Origin: VXPQ01 sp965223485
GTDB lineage: Bacteria > Bacteroidota > Rhodothermia > Rhodothermales > VXPQ01
Assembly: GCA_965223485.1 (NCBI GenBank)
Contig: OZ244993.1
Coordinates: 1,798,001-1,862,000, forward strand
Length of the DNA stretch: 64,000 bases
Reading direction: 5' to 3'
Below are positions 34,787 to 44,072 of this stretch, piece after piece. The notes beneath the pieces are model-generated. The model did not search any database and was not told the origin of the DNA. It was given only the letters and a program-made list of their open reading frames with translations. The position numbers and the translations under genes are program-made. Numbering within the stretch: the stretch's first letter is position 1; each line of letters starts with the position of its first letter.

Positions 34787-36547
34787 TCACCGCACCCGCA
34801 CGAGCGAATGCGCTTGGTCGTAGGTCGTGCCGGAAAAACCTTCTACCCGCAAACGATAAAAATACGTACCCGACGGGAGTCCGGTTGCATCGAAGGGAAT
34901 ATGGTGCCATCGTTTGCCCTCGGCGGCCCCTTCGGCAAGATTCGCCACGCTGCGTCCGAGCATATCGAACACGGTCAGACGGACGATGCCGTCCTGCGGT
35001 AGATAATACCGGATCGTCGTCGTGTGGAGAAACGGGTCCGGGTAGTTCTCGGTGAGCACATGGCGTTCCGGGTGTTCGAGGGTGGCGGCGGCAATAGCCA
35101 GCAACTGTTCCCGCCCGCTCGCCGAACGGGCATAGAGCCGGTACGATATCTGTCCCGGATAGGTCGCACCCCCATCCGTGAAGTCGCCTGTTTGCGGCTG
35201 GTCACTCTCGAAAATGACCACGGAAGCGCTGCCTTCCACGCGCTCTATGCGATAACCGGCGATATCGCGGTTGTCGAGAAATTCCCACGCAAGATGTACC
35301 ACACCGTCCTCATCGGTCCGGGCGGCAAGCGCGGCACGGCCGAGCGGGACATTGCCGGTTACAAGCAGGGTGCGGATGCGCTCAACGAGATTGTCGAAGA
35401 TAGCAAGGTTGTTGTCCCCCGGGCAACTCGTAGAGGCGCCTGCGAACTGGCCGTGTCCACGCAGGTTATCCGGCAAGACCCCGTAATTTTCGGAAAGGAA
35501 TGCGAAGGTGACGGCCAGCGAATCGAGGGTCGGCGGCGACAGCGTGTCCGTACACCGGGCGATGTAGGGGGGATGATAGCACCCCAGCATGCACACCCCG
35601 ATGTTGCCGGTATTGTGGCCGCCTACATGTGCGCCCAGCGCCAGCGCGGGTGCGGAAGCGAGCGATGCATCGCCCGGCAAAAAGGGCCGACCCTGGTAGA
35701 GCCGGCCGCTTTGGTCCAGTACGAAATGGTATCCGATGTCGCTCCATCCCCGGATGTTCTGGTGCAAGTCCTGGATAGCTTTCAGTTGCGCCAGCCCTTC
35801 TTCATGCGTGGACGCCCAGAACCCGGCGGCATGGTGGAAGGCCATGTTCAGGTAGTCGGGTCGGGCCAGCGCCACGGGATTTCCCCGGAAAGGGTCGGCT
35901 TCCCATGCTTCCCTGTCGTACATGCGAGGCGGAACGATAATGCCTGCTCCCTGTGGACGAGTTTTCCCGGTTTCTTCGGGAGGCGCCTTCTCCCGGATGT
36001 CCTGTTCCACGCCGCGTTTCTCAATGGTCTCTCCTTCCCGGTTCGCATCCTTGCGGTTATCGAAGACGCCCGCGGCAGTGAGGGCAACGGACGCCCGCGT
36101 TTCGAAGCGTATCTCGAACCGGCCTGCCGTAAACACGTCCTCCCCGTGAAAACCGGCGAAGAACGTATCTCCGGTGGCCGAAAACACGATGTGCAGCGTA
36201 CGCCAGGGACCGTTCTCGAAGCGCACCCATCCGGTCAGATTGCGGTCCGGAGTTGTTCCCTGTACCACGAAGCCGGTGGCCTCCGCGGGGATCGGTGCGG
36301 TGATCCATGCCGGTTCCCCCGTTTTGGATAGAGGGGACGGCGCCAACGTCACGGCATCGGCGCCGAGATCGGCGAACAGGGAAGACGCCGGCTGTGCGGC
36401 GGCGGGTACGGACGCCGCGGTCCATCCCAGGACGGCGACCACACATAGCCACAACGAACGGCGCGGCAACAGTACGCGGAGGCCGTCCGGGTGCAGCCAT
36501 CTCCTCTGAAGCATTGTAGCGGCGTACCGCATAGGGAATCGGGTCAT
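34787..36547 (-). CDS. secreted PGRP-type N-acetylmuramoyl-L-alanine amidase with T9SS sorting domain
   Basis: This 586-residue protein has a signal peptide (RRSLWLCVVAVLGWTAASVP, ending AAAQ), a beta-rich N-terminal domain, and a charged linker (about residues 175-205). A peptidoglycan-recognition-protein/amidase_2 domain occupies about residues 230-410. Zinc ligands are visible as the first His in MAFHHAAG and, near the end, the His and Cys in RGHGQFAGASTSCPGD. DIGYHFVLDQSGRLYQGRP is the conserved strand. A fibronectin-III-like domain follows, then a C-terminal sorting domain with ENYPDPFLHTTTIRYYLP and LPSGTYFYRLRV. It should be exported by the type IX route and cleave muramyl-L-alanine bonds, perhaps in other bacteria. 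The gene lies 82 bases after a PorV-like gene, whose family shuttles such cargo. Confidence 0.88.
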   Translation of the reverse strand: MTRFPMRYAATMLQRRWLHPDGLRVLLPRRSLWLCVVAVLGWTAASVPAAAQPASSLFADLGADAVTLAPSPLSKTGEPAWITAPIPAEATGFVVQGTTPDRNLTGWVRFENGPWRTLHIVFSATGDTFFAGFHGEDVFTAGRFEIRFETRASVALTAAGVFDNRKDANREGETIEKRGVEQDIREKAPPEETGKTRPQGAGIIVPPRMYDREAWEADPFRGNPVALARPDYLNMAFHHAAGFWASTHEEGLAQLKAIQDLHQNIRGWSDIGYHFVLDQSGRLYQGRPFLPGDASLASAPALALGAHVGGHNTGNIGVCMLGCYHPPYIARCTDTLSPPTLDSLAVTFAFLSENYGVLPDNLRGHGQFAGASTSCPGDNNLAIFDNLVERIRTLLVTGNVPLGRAALAARTDEDGVVHLAWEFLDNRDIAGYRIERVEGSASVVIFESDQPQTGDFTDGGATYPGQISYRLYARSASGREQLLAIAAATLEHPERHVLTENYPDPFLHTTTIRYYLPQDGIVRLTVFDMLGRSVANLAEGAAEGKRWHHIPFDATGLPSGTYFYRLRVEGFSGTTYDQAHSLVRVR

Positions 36548-36629
36548 GCGCGGGGTGCGGGGCGTTTATGCGCCGCGCGCGGTTCCGCAAAAGTGCAGGC
36601 GGGACGAGGCGCGCAGTGTGCGCGTGGCC

Positions 36630-37670
36630 TCAAAATCCGAGATCGACCGTGAACCAGTGCGTTTGTTCGAGGCGCCCGAAATCCGCCCAGGCATAGTCGA
36701 TGCGGATGCGGAGCGCCCTGTCGAGACGAAGATTCAGTCCTCCGCCCATCGTAAGCCCCTGCTCGCTGTTCGCCTCGAACAGATTGCGGTAGCCTGCCCG
36801 CAACGCGATCAGGTTCCGGAAGTCGTATTCTGCGCCGAAGCTTACATATTCGTAGTTGTCGTTCGGGTGCGCCGCATCGGTGGAGAGCACGAAGGTATGA
36901 TCCGCCGTCTGCAAGGCATCCCAGGACAGACCGATCCGAAACAGGAGCGGCAGCGGATGCCGGTCCAGCAGGTATTCGGAATTGACGATCTCCACCACGC
37001 CGCCCTGGTTCGGCGTCGGGTCCGTACTGAATATGATGTCGCGCCCGCTCATTTGCATCTTCGGCCCGAAGTTCGAGAAGCTGGCGCCGAGGCGCAGCCG
37101 CTCGTATGGGGTCGTGAAAAGCGTGCCCACATCGAGGGCGATGGACGACGCCGTGCTGTGCCAGATGCGTTCCTGAATGAACTTGAAACTTCCGCCGATG
37201 GCAAAGCGGTCCGTCAGCGCTCGCCCGTACGATACCTGAATTGCGTAATTCTGTACTTTGAAACGCTCTCCGGTGCCTTCCGGCTGCGCGATCGTACGCA
37301 CGAGCATATCCCCGGAGTCGAGGTAGATCAACGAAGCGGCCAGCGTGCCTGCATTACCGAGCGAGGCGCCGAAGGCGGCGAAATTGTAGGTGATATCGGC
37401 AAGGTACCGGGTATGCGCCAACTGCACGGAGGCGCCGGGCAGACGCGCGAGGCCTGCCGGATTCCAGTACATTGCAGACAGGTCGTTCGCCTGGGCGACG
37501 AACGCGCCCCCCAGCGCAATGGGCCGGGCGCCCACGCCGAGTTTCAGGAATTGTCCTGCCGTCGCGCCCGTTTTCGTAATGGTCTTGTTTCGGGGCGCCG
37601 CCGCATTCTCCTGCCCCCGGACTTCGAGGGGCAGCATCAGCAGGACGGCTATCGCAGCGAGATATCTCAT
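36630..37670 (-). CDS. PorV/PorQ-family outer-membrane barrel protein (left cassette)
   Basis: This 346-residue protein has a signal peptide (MRYLAAIAVLLMLPLEVRGQ) and the family signature TAGQFLKLGVGARPIALGGA, then AMYWNPAGLA. Many alternating beta strands follow, ending in an aromatic residue (WFTVDLGF), as expected for a FadL-like outer-membrane barrel. PorV shuttles type IX cargo to the attachment complex; related proteins are of unknown specificity. The start codon lies one base after the stop of the large secreted protein upstream, so translation is coupled. A paralogue occupies the same position in the right cassette (53621-54673), which suggests that each barrel is dedicated to its neighbour. 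Confidence 0.85.
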   Translation of the reverse strand: MRYLAAIAVLLMLPLEVRGQENAAAPRNKTITKTGATAGQFLKLGVGARPIALGGAFVAQANDLSAMYWNPAGLARLPGASVQLAHTRYLADITYNFAAFGASLGNAGTLAASLIYLDSGDMLVRTIAQPEGTGERFKVQNYAIQVSYGRALTDRFAIGGSFKFIQERIWHSTASSIALDVGTLFTTPYERLRLGASFSNFGPKMQMSGRDIIFSTDPTPNQGGVVEIVNSEYLLDRHPLPLLFRIGLSWDALQTADHTFVLSTDAAHPNDNYEYVSFGAEYDFRNLIALRAGYRNLFEANSEQGLTMGGGLNLRLDRALRIRIDYAWADFGRLEQTHWFTVDLGF

Positions 37671-37671
37671 G

Positions 37672-40600
37672 TCACTTTATGACGGCGAATTTTCCGATAG
37701 CCGATCCTTCCGGCGCATCCACATGGAAGATGTAGAGACCGTAGGCGATGTTCATGTTGTCGAGGGTGCGCAGGTCCCAGAAGACCTTGCCGTCGTCCAC
37801 CGCGCTGCTGTGTTCGATCGTATCGACCAGTTCCCCGGCCAGTGTGTAGATACGGATCGTGCACTCCTTCGGCACATTGGCGAAATACAGCCGGCGGTCC
37901 CCCCGTTCGGTGTTCGAAATCGGGTTTCTCGGTTCGATCTCGTTGGTGGCGACGTAGGGGTTGGGCACCACGTAGATGTTGCTTAGCGCTTCCTTCGCCA
38001 TGACGGGGTCCGATCCGGCGGCCTCCGTGCGGAATGTGTACGCATCCTCGTCGGCAAACGGCTTATTCGTTCGGATGAAGAACACGTCTCCGGCGCCGGG
38101 CGGTTCGGCGCCGGCTTCCGCAGTGATCCGGAATTGCCAGGTGGCCACGTCCCTTCCATCGATGTTTTCCACGAAGATGGCGGCCTCGTTCAGGTCCCAG
38201 GCCCCGTTTCGGTTGGCGTCCGGCACGAATGCCCGGACCGGTTCATTCGCTTTGGTCAGGTTGACGATTTCGAAGGGAAGGTCCAGGCCCGTCACGAATG
38301 CCTGCATGACAGGGGCGTCGGCAAACCGTATCTCATAATCGTTGGGTTGTCCGCGCCGTCCCGGTCCGGCCGAGGCCACCCGCACCTCGAACGGCAACGT
38401 GGCATTGCCTTCCGTCCATCCCGTTTGTTCGGCGTCGATCTCCAGGATGTGATTCTGCACGAACACATGCAGCCCTTCGAAGACCGGGTTGCCCTCCTCG
38501 TTTTTCAGGAGGTTGCTCCGGTAGATGGGCGCGTACAGGAACGAGGCAACAAGTTTCTGGAAGGCCTCGATGCTCGCGTCGGGCAGTATTTCTATGGATC
38601 CCGCATCAGGATGGAGTATGTATTCCGATCCGGCCTCCAGCGTGCGCCCGTCTTCCGTACGCAGCGTGAAGGAATCAGGGACGATATTTTTGTGGCCAAG
38701 CCCGGAGAACTGCCCGGGTCGTCCGGTCACGGTGATTGTGCGCAGCGCCTCGTTGGTCACCGTGTAGACGGTTTTCCTGTTGATCGTGTCGAAGTCTATC
38801 CGGTACGGATTGCCGGCCGCCACGGTCGGCGCATCTATGATCGCGATCTTCAGGTCTCCGGTCGCTACGCCCTGCGCATGATCAAGTTGGACGGAGGGCG
38901 CCACATACCCCGCAGCGGGCGGACGGGGTATGACCGACATGGCGTTCACATCGAAGACATACTCGTCCGTCGTGGGGTTGTACGTGATGGTCTTGCTCGT
39001 TTCGGTAGGGGGAATGCCGCCGGAGAAACCTTGTACGTCGCTGCCTGCGTAGCCCCGGTCGTAGGCCGTGACTGCATAGTAATACGTTTGCCCGTTGCGC
39101 ACGTTGTTCGAGTCCACGTAGGTATGAAACAGGCCCGTATCGTCCCCGAGGTCGTAGGAAATGCCCCGGTCCGCGAATGGAATGGGCGACGGGCCGGCAA
39201 TGCCGTTATCGAGGTCAAACTTCGCCTCCACGCCCCGTTCGTCCGTGAGCGGGCGGAAAAGAAACCTGGTGCCGTTCACGTCTGTGATTGTCTGCTGGTC
39301 GGCGAATTCCTGATCGGTCGAGCGATAAATCGCGTAGCCCTCGAAATCCGCTTCTCGCGTGAGCGGGTCGATGGTGCCCTCGGACCGGTTTCCCCAGTAG
39401 AGCGTCACCTTTTTGTCCCCGGGCACGACCTGCACGAGCGGTTTACGGGGCGGCTTCGCGAAACGGTAGCCTACATCGTAGATCTGCTGTACCGTGCGGG
39501 CATTCAACCGCAGGTCTTCAAGATTCTCGCCTACGAGGAGCGCAATGGAGAAACGCTTTGTTTCGCCGGCGCGCAGCGGGAAGTCTCCTGCCCCGTAGAT
39601 GAATACGTAGTCGCCCGGCTCGGTGGGGATGTCGTCGAAGCGGCCCGGTTCCACGAAATTCCACACGCGCGCGTCGTTGGAGATGTTGTTGCCGCCGAAC
39701 GGGGGCGAAGCGAACGACGTCAGCCCGATCATGTCGCTTTCGTCAATGTCCGTAAACTCGAAGTTCGGCTCGCCCGGTTTGGTGATGTCGAACTGGGAAC
39801 CTCCCGTAGGCATTCCGTCCCCTTCCCCCTGATCTCCTGTTCCGGGTACGCCGTCGAGACCCACATCGTCCGTTTCCGGGTCCCAGTCCTCGTCGTTGTC
39901 GAGCCCGTCGGTCCACGATTCATCCAGCATTCCGTCCCCGTCGTTGTCCACGCCGTCGCCCGGGAAGAATGTGCCCCCGGAAGCTTCGCACGCAGCGGCG
40001 TCGGCTCCGCTGCCGTCGATGCATTCGCGGCCTCGTCCGGGGCTTTCAAGGAACTTGTACCCAAAGTATCCCGGCGGCCTGCCGGCCACGTCGGATCGCC
40101 CGTCGTCGTCCCAGGCGAACACCATGTTCAGGGCCGTATCAAAGTTGGCAAGGTCGTCGTGCCAGTCGCTCGGCCCGCCGACATGCGGGTCGCCCCACAT
40201 GCCGAAACGCACCCGCTCAAGATTCCTCTCGCTCTTGTTCGTGATCTTGTAGACGAGAAAGATGGCGTCTTCCGCCAGCGGGTTCGACCACTGGTAGAGC
40301 CGCGTTTCGACCTCCAGCCCAAGGCCCTTGCGGGTCGGATCGCTGGGAAACGGCAGGTACGCGAATTCCCTGTTTCCGTAGTCGTTCATGAAGTACAACG
40401 CTTCCTTGTCCGCATTGGAAGCGCCCTGTTGGAGGGCCCCCGGCCACACATATTCCCCGATGTTGACATTGTACCAGTCTTCCGGCCACGGATCCGGCCT
40501 GCCGTCGAGGTCCTTGTCCCGGTCATCGCTCGTGGGGATCAGTTTCGATTCGGCGTTGACCACCTGGATGCCCTCGAAGCTGCCCACCGGTTCCGCACAG

Positions 40601-41124
40601 GGGATGGGCTGCCAGCCCCAGCGTTCCCTGCCGTCCGGGGAGACTTCGCCCCCGTTGGACGCGAGGCCGTCGGACACGATGTGCATTACATAGACCGTGT
40701 CGCCTGCCGCGTCCCGCACGATCTGGCCATTCTCGTCGCGTTTCGGCACACTTTGCGGGTCTTCGCGGTTGGGATCGACGATCTCGGCGCCCACGAACGG
40801 CCCGAACTCATACCCGTAGCCCAGCCCGTTCCACACGATGTCGGTAATCGTATTGCCCGGCGAGGAGATCGACCCGAAGTTGGTGATCTGGGTAGTGATC
40901 TTGTTGCCGTTCATGATGGCGTCGCGCCGGTTCGTGAAATCCGGGCACGTGGCGTTTGCCGCCGGCGCTCCCGATACCGACAGGCGTTCCAGCCAGCGAC
41001 CGACTTCCCGGTACGACCAGTCCCGCGAACGGCTCTCGACCTGCTGCGCCCGGGCGCTATGCGCCGCGGGGAGCAGAAGAAAGCCGGCTGTCAGGCAGCC
41101 AAGGAAGATGGTGCGAAAGGGCAT
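37672..41124 (-). CDS. large secreted protein with C-terminal sorting-like domain (left cassette)
   Basis: This 1,150-residue protein starts at ATG 41124; the open frame also allows a TTG eight codons earlier. A signal peptide (MPFRTIFLGCLTAGFLLLPA, ending ARAQ) is followed by a long beta-rich N-terminal region. An Asp-rich calcium-binding-like segment, DGVDNDGDGMLDESWTDGLD, lies near residue 415. Fibronectin-III-like modules occupy about 580-700. The last ~100 residues form a domain with VVPNPYVA, RLYFANVPKECTIRIYTLAG, FWDLRT and ending GKFAVIK, related to but distinct from the YPNPFNP sorting domain. It is flanked by a TonB-dependent receptor upstream (43-base gap) and a PorV barrel downstream (1-base gap). 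It is probably a surface-exposed binding partner of that receptor; the ligand is unknown. Confidence 0.8.
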   Translation of the reverse strand: MPFRTIFLGCLTAGFLLLPAAHSARAQQVESRSRDWSYREVGRWLERLSVSGAPAANATCPDFTNRRDAIMNGNKITTQITNFGSISSPGNTITDIVWNGLGYGYEFGPFVGAEIVDPNREDPQSVPKRDENGQIVRDAAGDTVYVMHIVSDGLASNGGEVSPDGRERWGWQPIPCAEPVGSFEGIQVVNAESKLIPTSDDRDKDLDGRPDPWPEDWYNVNIGEYVWPGALQQGASNADKEALYFMNDYGNREFAYLPFPSDPTRKGLGLEVETRLYQWSNPLAEDAIFLVYKITNKSERNLERVRFGMWGDPHVGGPSDWHDDLANFDTALNMVFAWDDDGRSDVAGRPPGYFGYKFLESPGRGRECIDGSGADAAACEASGGTFFPGDGVDNDGDGMLDESWTDGLDNDEDWDPETDDVGLDGVPGTGDQGEGDGMPTGGSQFDITKPGEPNFEFTDIDESDMIGLTSFASPPFGGNNISNDARVWNFVEPGRFDDIPTEPGDYVFIYGAGDFPLRAGETKRFSIALLVGENLEDLRLNARTVQQIYDVGYRFAKPPRKPLVQVVPGDKKVTLYWGNRSEGTIDPLTREADFEGYAIYRSTDQEFADQQTITDVNGTRFLFRPLTDERGVEAKFDLDNGIAGPSPIPFADRGISYDLGDDTGLFHTYVDSNNVRNGQTYYYAVTAYDRGYAGSDVQGFSGGIPPTETSKTITYNPTTDEYVFDVNAMSVIPRPPAAGYVAPSVQLDHAQGVATGDLKIAIIDAPTVAAGNPYRIDFDTINRKTVYTVTNEALRTITVTGRPGQFSGLGHKNIVPDSFTLRTEDGRTLEAGSEYILHPDAGSIEILPDASIEAFQKLVASFLYAPIYRSNLLKNEEGNPVFEGLHVFVQNHILEIDAEQTGWTEGNATLPFEVRVASAGPGRRGQPNDYEIRFADAPVMQAFVTGLDLPFEIVNLTKANEPVRAFVPDANRNGAWDLNEAAIFVENIDGRDVATWQFRITAEAGAEPPGAGDVFFIRTNKPFADEDAYTFRTEAAGSDPVMAKEALSNIYVVPNPYVATNEIEPRNPISNTERGDRRLYFANVPKECTIRIYTLAGELVDTIEHSSAVDDGKVFWDLRTLDNMNIAYGLYIFHVDAPEGSAIGKFAVIK

Positions 41125-41167
41125 GTCGCGTGGGGCTTGCTTGCGCAAGGGGGTGTGGTTCGTGTTT

Positions 41168-43999
41168 TCAGAAGGCGATCGTTACGCCGACGCGAATCTC
41201 GCGCGGGGCCGAGAAATACTGGGGCCGATTTTCCCAGTCGTCGAGGGTGGGTATGCCGGGCAGACCATAGCCGGACCGCCATGTGGCGTGCCGGTTCAGT
41301 TCTTCGCTCAGCGAATAGGAGGCGCGCCCCGTATCGTTGAACACGTACACCTCGTTTCGTATGTCCAGCACATTGAAAATCTTGGCGAAGGCGCGCAAAT
41401 CGAGACTTCCTACGGTGAACGTCTTGAAGATCCGTGCGTCCAGTTTCAACTGCGTCGGCTTGCGCCCGCTGCGCGGCAGATCGTCGATATTCTGGTCGAT
41501 GAGCAGCGGTGTGTACGGGTACCCCGTGGCGAACCGTCCGATGAGCGAGATGCCCCAACTGGCGGGCCGCGAGACGGTCACAACCGATGAAATGATGTGG
41601 CGCTGGTCAAAGTCCGTGGGAATGATTTCCAGTTCCGTTTCCCGTCCGGACAGAAAATTGAAGAAGGCCGCATTCGGGTTGTCGTTGTCTCCCTCGGCGA
41701 TCTGGTAGGTATAGTCGAGGTTCGCCGAAAACAAGCCGTTGCGCGAGCGCCGTTTCGTGAGCGCAAACGTCACGCCTTTCACGTTTACGTAGTTCTGATT
41801 CGTGTAGATGCTGTAGACGTCCTCGCCCGGGATCGTGCTGTAGCGGATCGTACGCCGCGTCAGATAATCGCGGATGTCCTTAAAGTAGCCCGTCAGGTCG
41901 AAGGCCAGGGTTTCGGTGAGCTGCTGTTGCAGGCCGATCTCATACTGTACCGTTCGCTCCGGGCGCAGGTTGGCATTTCCGAACGTGGGTACGCTGCCCA
42001 CCGGAAATTCGAATTCCGGGTTGATGTACATATTGCGCAGCCTCGGCATCTGCGCAAAGTGTCCGTAGGAAAAGTGGATGATGCCGCGCGCCGTAATGGG
42101 GAACGATACGCCGATGCGAGGCAGCACCATTGTTTTGGGACTGGCGTCCGCCGGATCGCTCTTTGGTTCGAGCAGGTCCGGGATATACCGCCCGTGCGGA
42201 ATGAAGTACTCGGCGCGTATCCCTGCATTGACAATGAAGTCGGTGAATTCCAGCTTGTCCTGCACGTAGGCGGAGAGATGCGTAGCGTTCTGCTCCGCAC
42301 AGTCGTAGCCGTCGTAGGCGCCCACAATGCTGAGGAACTCCGTACAGCCGTACTTGTCCCGCGAGGGATTGTCGACGTCCACCACCGTGGGGCTGCGGTA
42401 GCGGTTGCCGTCGTACAGGACCACGAAGTTCTCCCGGTCGAGGGTGTGCAATTCCGCGTCCAGGCCCGCCATGGCCTCGTGCGTCAACCCGAACTGGCGG
42501 GTGAAGTCAATCTTCGCGCGCAGCGATGCGGCGTCTTCGTAGATATGGGATTTTTCGTTTCCGGCGAACAGGAAGTTGGTTCCCGGAAAGCCGATCATGT
42601 TGCCTTCGCCGATGTCGTCGCGGTCCACGACGTAGCGGGTATCCTGCGGGTCCTCGTAGCGATACTGCCGGTACCGGTTCTTTGCGTACGAGAATCGGGC
42701 CGTGTAGAAGGACCGGTCGCTGAGCGTGTGCGTCCAGTGCAGGGCATGGTTCCAGCTGTGATCCCTGTAGGGCGCGTTCCCGTCCGGGTTATACCGGTAG
42801 TTGAAATCGAAAGGCGTTCGCCGCACGCCGTCGCGCAGCTGGCTGTATTCGATTTTGGCGCCCCGGAAGGGCCGGAAGGTGATCTTTCCGAGGATGTTGA
42901 AACTTTCCCGCGGGTTCAGGGCGACGATCTCGTTCGGCAGGGCCTGTGTCGAATCCGCTGCGTATTCCCACCACGGGCGCCCGTGCATTTCGTAGTACCA
43001 GTTGGGGCCGTCGTAGTCGGGGAGGTATTCCCTGATCAGCCCCAGTCGGTCGAGGTCCGCATTGAAATTCGCCGAGTCGGACGGGAGGAAGCGCCGCCAT
43101 CCGTAGATATGGCCCCGGTCCACGTCCCGGCGCCCGGAAACGAAGAAGCGCAGTTTGTCCGAAAAAAGCGGCCCGCTCAGCGAGCCTTCCAGCACGTATA
43201 CGTTCAGGTCATGCGCATCGGGCGCGCCATAGGCGGCCTTGTTGCCTGTGAATGTATCTCCGCCGTAGACACTGACCGATCCTTCGAAGGAGTCGCCGCC
43301 TTCCTTGGTAACGAGATTCACGATCCCCGACATAGCTTTTCCGTACTCGGCGTTGAAGGCTCCCGAGATCACCGTCATTTCCTGGATGGCGTCGGCGGCC
43401 ACTTCGGTGGCGAGTCCATTCGTGTTGAAGGGATTTCCCACGGACATGCCGTCGACGAGATAGGCGATCTCGTTGGAGCGTCCTCCCCGGATATGGAAGG
43501 CGCCGCCGGGTCCCTGCGTGACGCCTGCCTGGGTGGCGAGCACGCCGAAAAAGCCCTCTATGGGCAATTGTTCGATTTCCTCGGCGATAGTCGTTTTTTG
43601 GGAGGATGTCAGGTCCCTGCGAATGAGGGGCCGGTCGGCGACGACAACGATCTCCTCCCCCTCGATCGTCTCTTCCGTCATCTCGACATCGATGCGGGTG
43701 GTGTAGTCCGAGGAAACCTGCACTTCCTGGACAACCTGCCGCGCAAACCCGATGTAGGTGAAGGCCAGCGCGTGCTCGCCGGGGCGCACGTTCAGGATAA
43801 CGTAGTGGCCGTCGGCGTTCGTGGTAGCGCCCTGTGTCGTGCCCTCTATGACGGCGTTCACGCCGATGAGCGGCTCGCCGGTCCCGGCATCGGTCACCCG
43901 CCCGGCGATTTTTCCCTGTCCGAATGCGGGGAATGTTGCGCCGAGTCCCGCGAGAAGTAACGCTGCACAGAGAAGGGGGAAGCCGATCGTCTTGCGCAT
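41168..43999 (-). CDS. TonB-dependent receptor with carboxypeptidase-regulatory domain (left cassette)
   Basis: This 943-residue protein uses the ATG at 43999, which begins a signal peptide (MRKTIGFPLLCAALLLAGLG, ending FGQ); the open frame is 69 codons longer. The CarboxypepD_reg-like domain (about residues 30-115: GKIAGRVTDAGTGEPLIGVN, DGHYVILNVRPGEH) precedes a plug domain (GAFHIRGGRSNEIAYLVDGM, GAFNAEYGKAMSGIVNLVTK) and a ~700-residue outer-membrane barrel ending EIRVGVTIAF. It imports a bulky ligand with energy from TonB. No SusD lipoprotein is adjacent. Instead the next two genes encode a secreted large protein and a PorV barrel, the same order as at 48310-54673. A hairpin terminator separates it from the FG-GAP gene upstream, so it probably starts its own transcript. 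Confidence 0.92.
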   Translation of the reverse strand: MRKTIGFPLLCAALLLAGLGATFPAFGQGKIAGRVTDAGTGEPLIGVNAVIEGTTQGATTNADGHYVILNVRPGEHALAFTYIGFARQVVQEVQVSSDYTTRIDVEMTEETIEGEEIVVVADRPLIRRDLTSSQKTTIAEEIEQLPIEGFFGVLATQAGVTQGPGGAFHIRGGRSNEIAYLVDGMSVGNPFNTNGLATEVAADAIQEMTVISGAFNAEYGKAMSGIVNLVTKEGGDSFEGSVSVYGGDTFTGNKAAYGAPDAHDLNVYVLEGSLSGPLFSDKLRFFVSGRRDVDRGHIYGWRRFLPSDSANFNADLDRLGLIREYLPDYDGPNWYYEMHGRPWWEYAADSTQALPNEIVALNPRESFNILGKITFRPFRGAKIEYSQLRDGVRRTPFDFNYRYNPDGNAPYRDHSWNHALHWTHTLSDRSFYTARFSYAKNRYRQYRYEDPQDTRYVVDRDDIGEGNMIGFPGTNFLFAGNEKSHIYEDAASLRAKIDFTRQFGLTHEAMAGLDAELHTLDRENFVVLYDGNRYRSPTVVDVDNPSRDKYGCTEFLSIVGAYDGYDCAEQNATHLSAYVQDKLEFTDFIVNAGIRAEYFIPHGRYIPDLLEPKSDPADASPKTMVLPRIGVSFPITARGIIHFSYGHFAQMPRLRNMYINPEFEFPVGSVPTFGNANLRPERTVQYEIGLQQQLTETLAFDLTGYFKDIRDYLTRRTIRYSTIPGEDVYSIYTNQNYVNVKGVTFALTKRRSRNGLFSANLDYTYQIAEGDNDNPNAAFFNFLSGRETELEIIPTDFDQRHIISSVVTVSRPASWGISLIGRFATGYPYTPLLIDQNIDDLPRSGRKPTQLKLDARIFKTFTVGSLDLRAFAKIFNVLDIRNEVYVFNDTGRASYSLSEELNRHATWRSGYGLPGIPTLDDWENRPQYFSAPREIRVGVTIAF

Positions 44000-44027
44000 G
44001 TCTCCGGCGTAGAGAAGCAGAAAGCGC

Positions 44028-44060
44028 CGGGGCCTGTCGGATATTGTCCGGCAGGCCCCG
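44028..44060 (-). terminator. terminator-like hairpin between FG-GAP gene and receptor gene
   Basis: CGGGGCCTGTCGG (44028-44040) and CCGGCAGGCCCCG (44048-44060) form a 13-bp stem with one G-T wobble and a 7-base loop. On the minus strand it follows the stop of the FG-GAP protein by 12 bases and is trailed by a pyrimidine-rich stretch. It likely ends that transcript before the TonB-receptor gene. Confidence 0.65.
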
Positions 44061-44072
44061 ACGCAGGATGGA

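Noticed and set aside
38134..41340. 1,068-codon plus-strand open frame
   Set aside because: Opposite to the secreted cassette protein and receptor, which have signal peptides and family domains; a GC-rich shadow frame.
41597..43960. 787-codon plus-strand open frame
   Set aside because: Antisense to the TonB-dependent receptor; composition (Val/Arg/Gly-rich) and lack of domains mark it as a shadow.
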